Shown here: in pieces, positions 6,603 to 8,670 of the stretch
Layout: every line of letters begins with the position of its first letter
How positions within the stretch are numbered: position 1 is the stretch's first letter
Source of the DNA: Bacteroidota bacterium
GTDB taxonomy: Bacteria; Bacteroidota; Bacteroidia; Chitinophagales; LD1
Reading direction: 5' to 3'
Assembly: GCA_023428205.1 (NCBI GenBank)
Contig: JAEYZB010000139.1
Location: 1 to 8,670 of the forward strand
Length of the DNA stretch: 8,670 nucleotides
Translations under genes and position numbers: made by a program
The notes under the pieces: generated by a model
What the model was told of the DNA's origin: nothing
Database searches by the model: none
Seen by the model: only the letters and a program-made list of their open reading frames with translations

Positions 6603-7541
6603 TTATGCCGCAGCTATATCGCTTAAGTGTTGATTTACATTCACGGTTTGTGTCCAATCTTCATCTTGCGTTTTGGCAGGAAGTATAATCGGATTCCCTT
6701 TGTAGTCCAGTCGTTTTGCAGGATAAATATGCGTTTCTATCAAATAAGAGAGCAACGAGTCTTTATCCAAATTCGGGTGAATGAACGGGCGTACTTTTTC
6801 ATTGTGAAATTCGGGAAGTAAACTCCAATGCAAATTCGGTTTCATGTGATGTGCCCCGTGATAGCCGTTATTGAACAGCCACCAATTCAACCATTTTCCT
6901 GTAAAGTTGCGGCTGTGATTGTACGGGTCGTTTTCATCGCAACCATCATGCTGAAAAAAGTTGGTGCCTACAATTCCCCAAGCAGCATATTGGTGCGGAA
7001 TGAGAATAAAGAGCACCGCGCATTTCCAATTCACAAACAGCAGAACAATTTTTACACCCATTACTAAAATCATTTCTGCCAAATATTGGCGAAACCATTC
7101 GGGGCGTGTTTTACGCATTTTGTTTGCAAAACGAATTTCTCCTTTTAGGATATCGCCACTCATGATGAAAAAGAAAAACAACTGATTTAAGAGGTTAATT
7201 TTGAAACGCGCCTTGGTTGTGCGAATGGCGTCTTTGTCCGTTTGGGTGTATTTATGATGGCTGAAATTATGTCCCGGAACATACGCAATGGTGGAGTGCC
7301 CGTAGGTGAAAGAAAGAATCACTTGAAACAGTTTATTTAATTCTTTCTTTTTGAAAATCGGAACGTGAATGGTGTTGTGAATAATCACGGCACAAGTAAA
7401 CGACAGTAAGCAATTAATCAGAACCCAAGCTGCAATTTGCCAGGTGTTCATTGTATCCCACAAAAACCAAGGAGCAATGGCTACCACGAAATAGGTGGTA
7501 ACAAATAGTAGCGTTCGCCTATCGGCTTTATATCGAAGCAT
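6603..7541 (-). CDS. Membrane fatty acid desaturase family protein
   Basis: A 312-residue integral membrane protein with the histidine boxes of the membrane-bound di-iron desaturase/hydroxylase superfamily: H55-N-T-I-H59 (HxxxH), H91-N-F-S-H95-H96 (HxxxHH) and H228-G-A-H231-H232 (HxxHH). An extra H198-D-G follows the later hydrophobic stretch. Hydrophobic segments at about 11-28, 34-58, 118-128 and 155-195 fit the usual arrangement with the boxes on the cytoplasmic face. Such enzymes use O2 and an electron donor to introduce a double bond or hydroxyl group into acyl chains or related lipids. The NNGYHGAHHMKPNLHW region is what I would expect of acyl-lipid desaturases, but carotenoid hydroxylases and ketolases share the same boxes, so substrate and regioselectivity are not resolved. 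The ATG at 7541 is 70 bases after the transporter stop, so the two may share a transcript. No redox partner gene is adjacent. Confidence 0.85.
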   Translation of the reverse strand: MLRYKADRRTLLFVTTYFVVAIAPWFLWDTMNTWQIAAWVLINCLLSFTCAVIIHNTIHVPIFKKKELNKLFQVILSFTYGHSTIAYVPGHNFSHHKYTQTDKDAIRTTKARFKINLLNQLFFFFIMSGDILKGEIRFANKMRKTRPEWFRQYLAEMILVMGVKIVLLFVNWKCAVLFILIPHQYAAWGIVGTNFFQHDGCDENDPYNHSRNFTGKWLNWWLFNNGYHGAHHMKPNLHWSLLPEFHNEKVRPFIHPNLDKDSLLSYLIETHIYPAKRLDYKGNPIILPAKTQDEDWTQTVNVNQHLSDIAAA

Positions 7542-7597
7542 GCGGTAAAAGTATGAAAAAGTTGCAAGTGGACATTTTGCTCAAGTCAATTGAGTCC

Positions 7598-7622
7598 GTG
7601 ACCTCGTTTTTTTACACCACTT
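7598..7622 (-). repeat. Intergenic A-tract repeat, copy 5, overlapping a stop codon
   Basis: The gene strand reads AAGTGGTGTA, then AAAAAACGAGGTCAC. It matches the 1066-1090 copy in 23 of 25 positions. The first part is coding: GTG GTG TAA are the last two Val codons and the stop of the peptide transporter, so the repeat begins inside the gene and provides its stop. Confidence 0.75.
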
Positions 7623-8670
7623 CATCGCTCCGGTCTTTAATTTTGAGAATCCATAAGGTGATGTAATAAAGAAGCGCATTCACGACCATAATTCCGGTGA
7701 AAACCCAAAAATATTCTGCCCCTTTGTAGTGGCTGAAAAAACCGCCTGCTTGAATGCTTTGATTGATTTGTACGACCAACATATTGCCGACAAAAACGGT
7801 AAAGAAGAAGATGGCCATAATCGTGCTTTTCATCGATTTGGGTGAGTTGGAAAAAGAGTATTCCAAACCTGTAATCGAAACCATGATTTCAGAAGTTGTC
7901 AAAAGTAAATATGCCAGCAATTGCCAGCCGATATTGAGTTTTACACCTTTGTCGAGTTCGCCTTGAATCCATGCTATCATGGCAAAAGCGGAAACCATAA
8001 TAATCATTCCCCAACCGATTTTTCGGAGTGCGGTGACTTTAATTCCCACTTTTTCGAGTGCAGGAAAAACACCAAATGCAAACACCGGAATCAATACCAA
8101 AATTAGTAGTGCGTTGGCAACTTGTATTTGTTCTGCTAACCAATCAATGCCCATAAAGTGTAAATCCATTTGTTGAGCTTGCAGCACCATTTCACTTCCG
8201 TTTTGGTCGAATAGTGCCCACCAAACAGGCAAGAAGGCAAATACTTCCAACACTTTCCAAACACTTTTCAGTTGCGATAAAAAGGGTTCTGTGCTTTCTT
8301 TTCGCGTGTCGCGCGGCATTTTGATTTTGTACTTCTTTGTCCCGAGTATAAACACGAGTAGCGCAACACCCATTAAAATACCGGGAACACCGAATGCCAC
8401 CGAAGCAGAGTAATGCTCTTTCAGATAGGGAATGAGAAGCATAGAGAAAAATGCTCCGATATTGATGCCGAAATAAAACAGGTCGTAGAGCGTGGAAATA
8501 TTTTTGTCGGTTTCATCTTCAAATTGGTCGCCCACCATCACAGAAACATTGGGTTTTACACCCGCCATTCCCACACAAATTAGCATCAATCCTATATAAA
8601 ACATGGTGTAATTGGTCTCAAAAATGGCCAGAAATGCGTGTCCTACGCAATACAAAAATCCGAGTAGGAT
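7612..8670 (-). CDS. POT/PTR2 family proton-coupled oligopeptide transporter, C-terminal part (5' end outside window)
   Basis: The frame stays open to the right edge (353 codons including the stop), so the N-terminus is missing. A TTG at 8655 lies within the frame but is not the start, since homology extends through it. The visible part begins in an early membrane helix and carries two POT signatures: GVKPNVSVMVGDQFED (fragment residues 37-52; compare the family's G-x-KP-x-V-S-x-x-x-GDQF) and DLFYFGINIGAFFS (63-76; compare FYxxINxGS). About nine further hydrophobic segments follow, with a charged cytoplasmic loop (GTKKYKIKMPRDTRKE) between the first and second groups. POT transporters import di- and tripeptides, driven by the proton gradient. 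About 100-150 residues, including the ExxER motif of helix 1, should lie upstream. The stop codon at 7612-7614 falls inside an intergenic repeat copy. Confidence 0.9.
   Translation of the reverse strand: MLLGFLYCVGHAFLAIFETNYTMFYIGLMLICVGMAGVKPNVSVMVGDQFEDETDKNISTLYDLFYFGINIGAFFSMLLIPYLKEHYSASVAFGVPGILMGVALLVFILGTKKYKIKMPRDTRKESTEPFLSQLKSVWKVLEVFAFLPVWWALFDQNGSEMVLQAQQMDLHFMGIDWLAEQIQVANALLILVLIPVFAFGVFPALEKVGIKVTALRKIGWGMIIMVSAFAMIAWIQGELDKGVKLNIGWQLLAYLLLTTSEIMVSITGLEYSFSNSPKSMKSTIMAIFFFTVFVGNMLVVQINQSIQAGGFFSHYKGAEYFWVFTGIMVVNALLYYITLWILKIKDRSDEVV

Noticed and set aside
7546..7553. TACTTTTA just upstream of the desaturase ATG as a -7 promoter element
   Set aside because: It has one mismatch to TAnnTTTG, lies only 4 bases from the ATG and has no -33 box at a suitable distance.
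7580..7594. Short inverted repeat CTCAA/TTGAG after the transporter gene as a terminator
   Set aside because: The stem is only 5 bp, AT-rich and without a U tract on the gene strand.
8653..8655. TTG at 8655 as the start of the peptide transporter
   Set aside because: The frame continues to the window edge (ILLGF precedes it) and POT proteins need additional N-terminal helices, so the gene is cut rather than starting here.

Overview
The window looks like a piece of a Bacteroidota chromosome, moderately AT-rich, probably from the Chitinophagales, Saprospirales or Flavobacteriales side of the phylum. The evidence is a C-terminal type IX secretion (T9SS) type A sorting domain with the YPNPSNG motif, a GEVED domain and Cys-rich Ig-like modules typical of the phylum, a TAnnTTTG-type promoter, start codons without clear Shine-Dalgarno sequences, and a Lys/Asp-rich tail after a lipoprotein cysteine. 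The exact genus cannot be named from the sequence.

All seven recognisable genes lie on the minus strand, so transcription runs from high to low coordinates. In that order they are: a POT/PTR2 proton-coupled peptide transporter (cut by the right edge); a membrane fatty acid desaturase-type di-iron enzyme; a small lipoprotein; a 1389-residue multidomain secreted T9SS cargo protein; an RraA/HMG-aldolase-fold protein; RadC; and the N-terminus of an M23 peptidase (cut by the left edge). The intergenic gaps are 45 to 131 bases, so no stretch over 300 bases lacks a gene.

Two strong hairpin terminators frame the large secreted protein gene: one after the lipoprotein gene (about 5933-5984) and one after the large gene itself (about 1655-1692). 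Together with a good Bacteroidota promoter at 5921-5953, they suggest that this gene is a single transcription unit. The other genes are ordinary housekeeping or envelope functions (peptide uptake, lipid modification, DNA-repair-associated JAB protein, cell-wall hydrolase) with no obvious shared pathway. I see no defence system, CRISPR array, transposase, tRNA or rRNA.

The most unusual non-coding feature is a short repeat, about AGTGGTG(TA)AAAAAACGAG on its A-rich strand. It occurs five times, in five of the six intergenic gaps, each time downstream of a stop codon. In one case it supplies the stop codon of the gene itself. One copy lies next to a REP-like palindrome (CACTGAGC..GTCGAAGTG). 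I found no convincing evidence of a wholly new multi-gene system; the repeat family and the composition and architecture of the large surface protein are what most deserve a second look.
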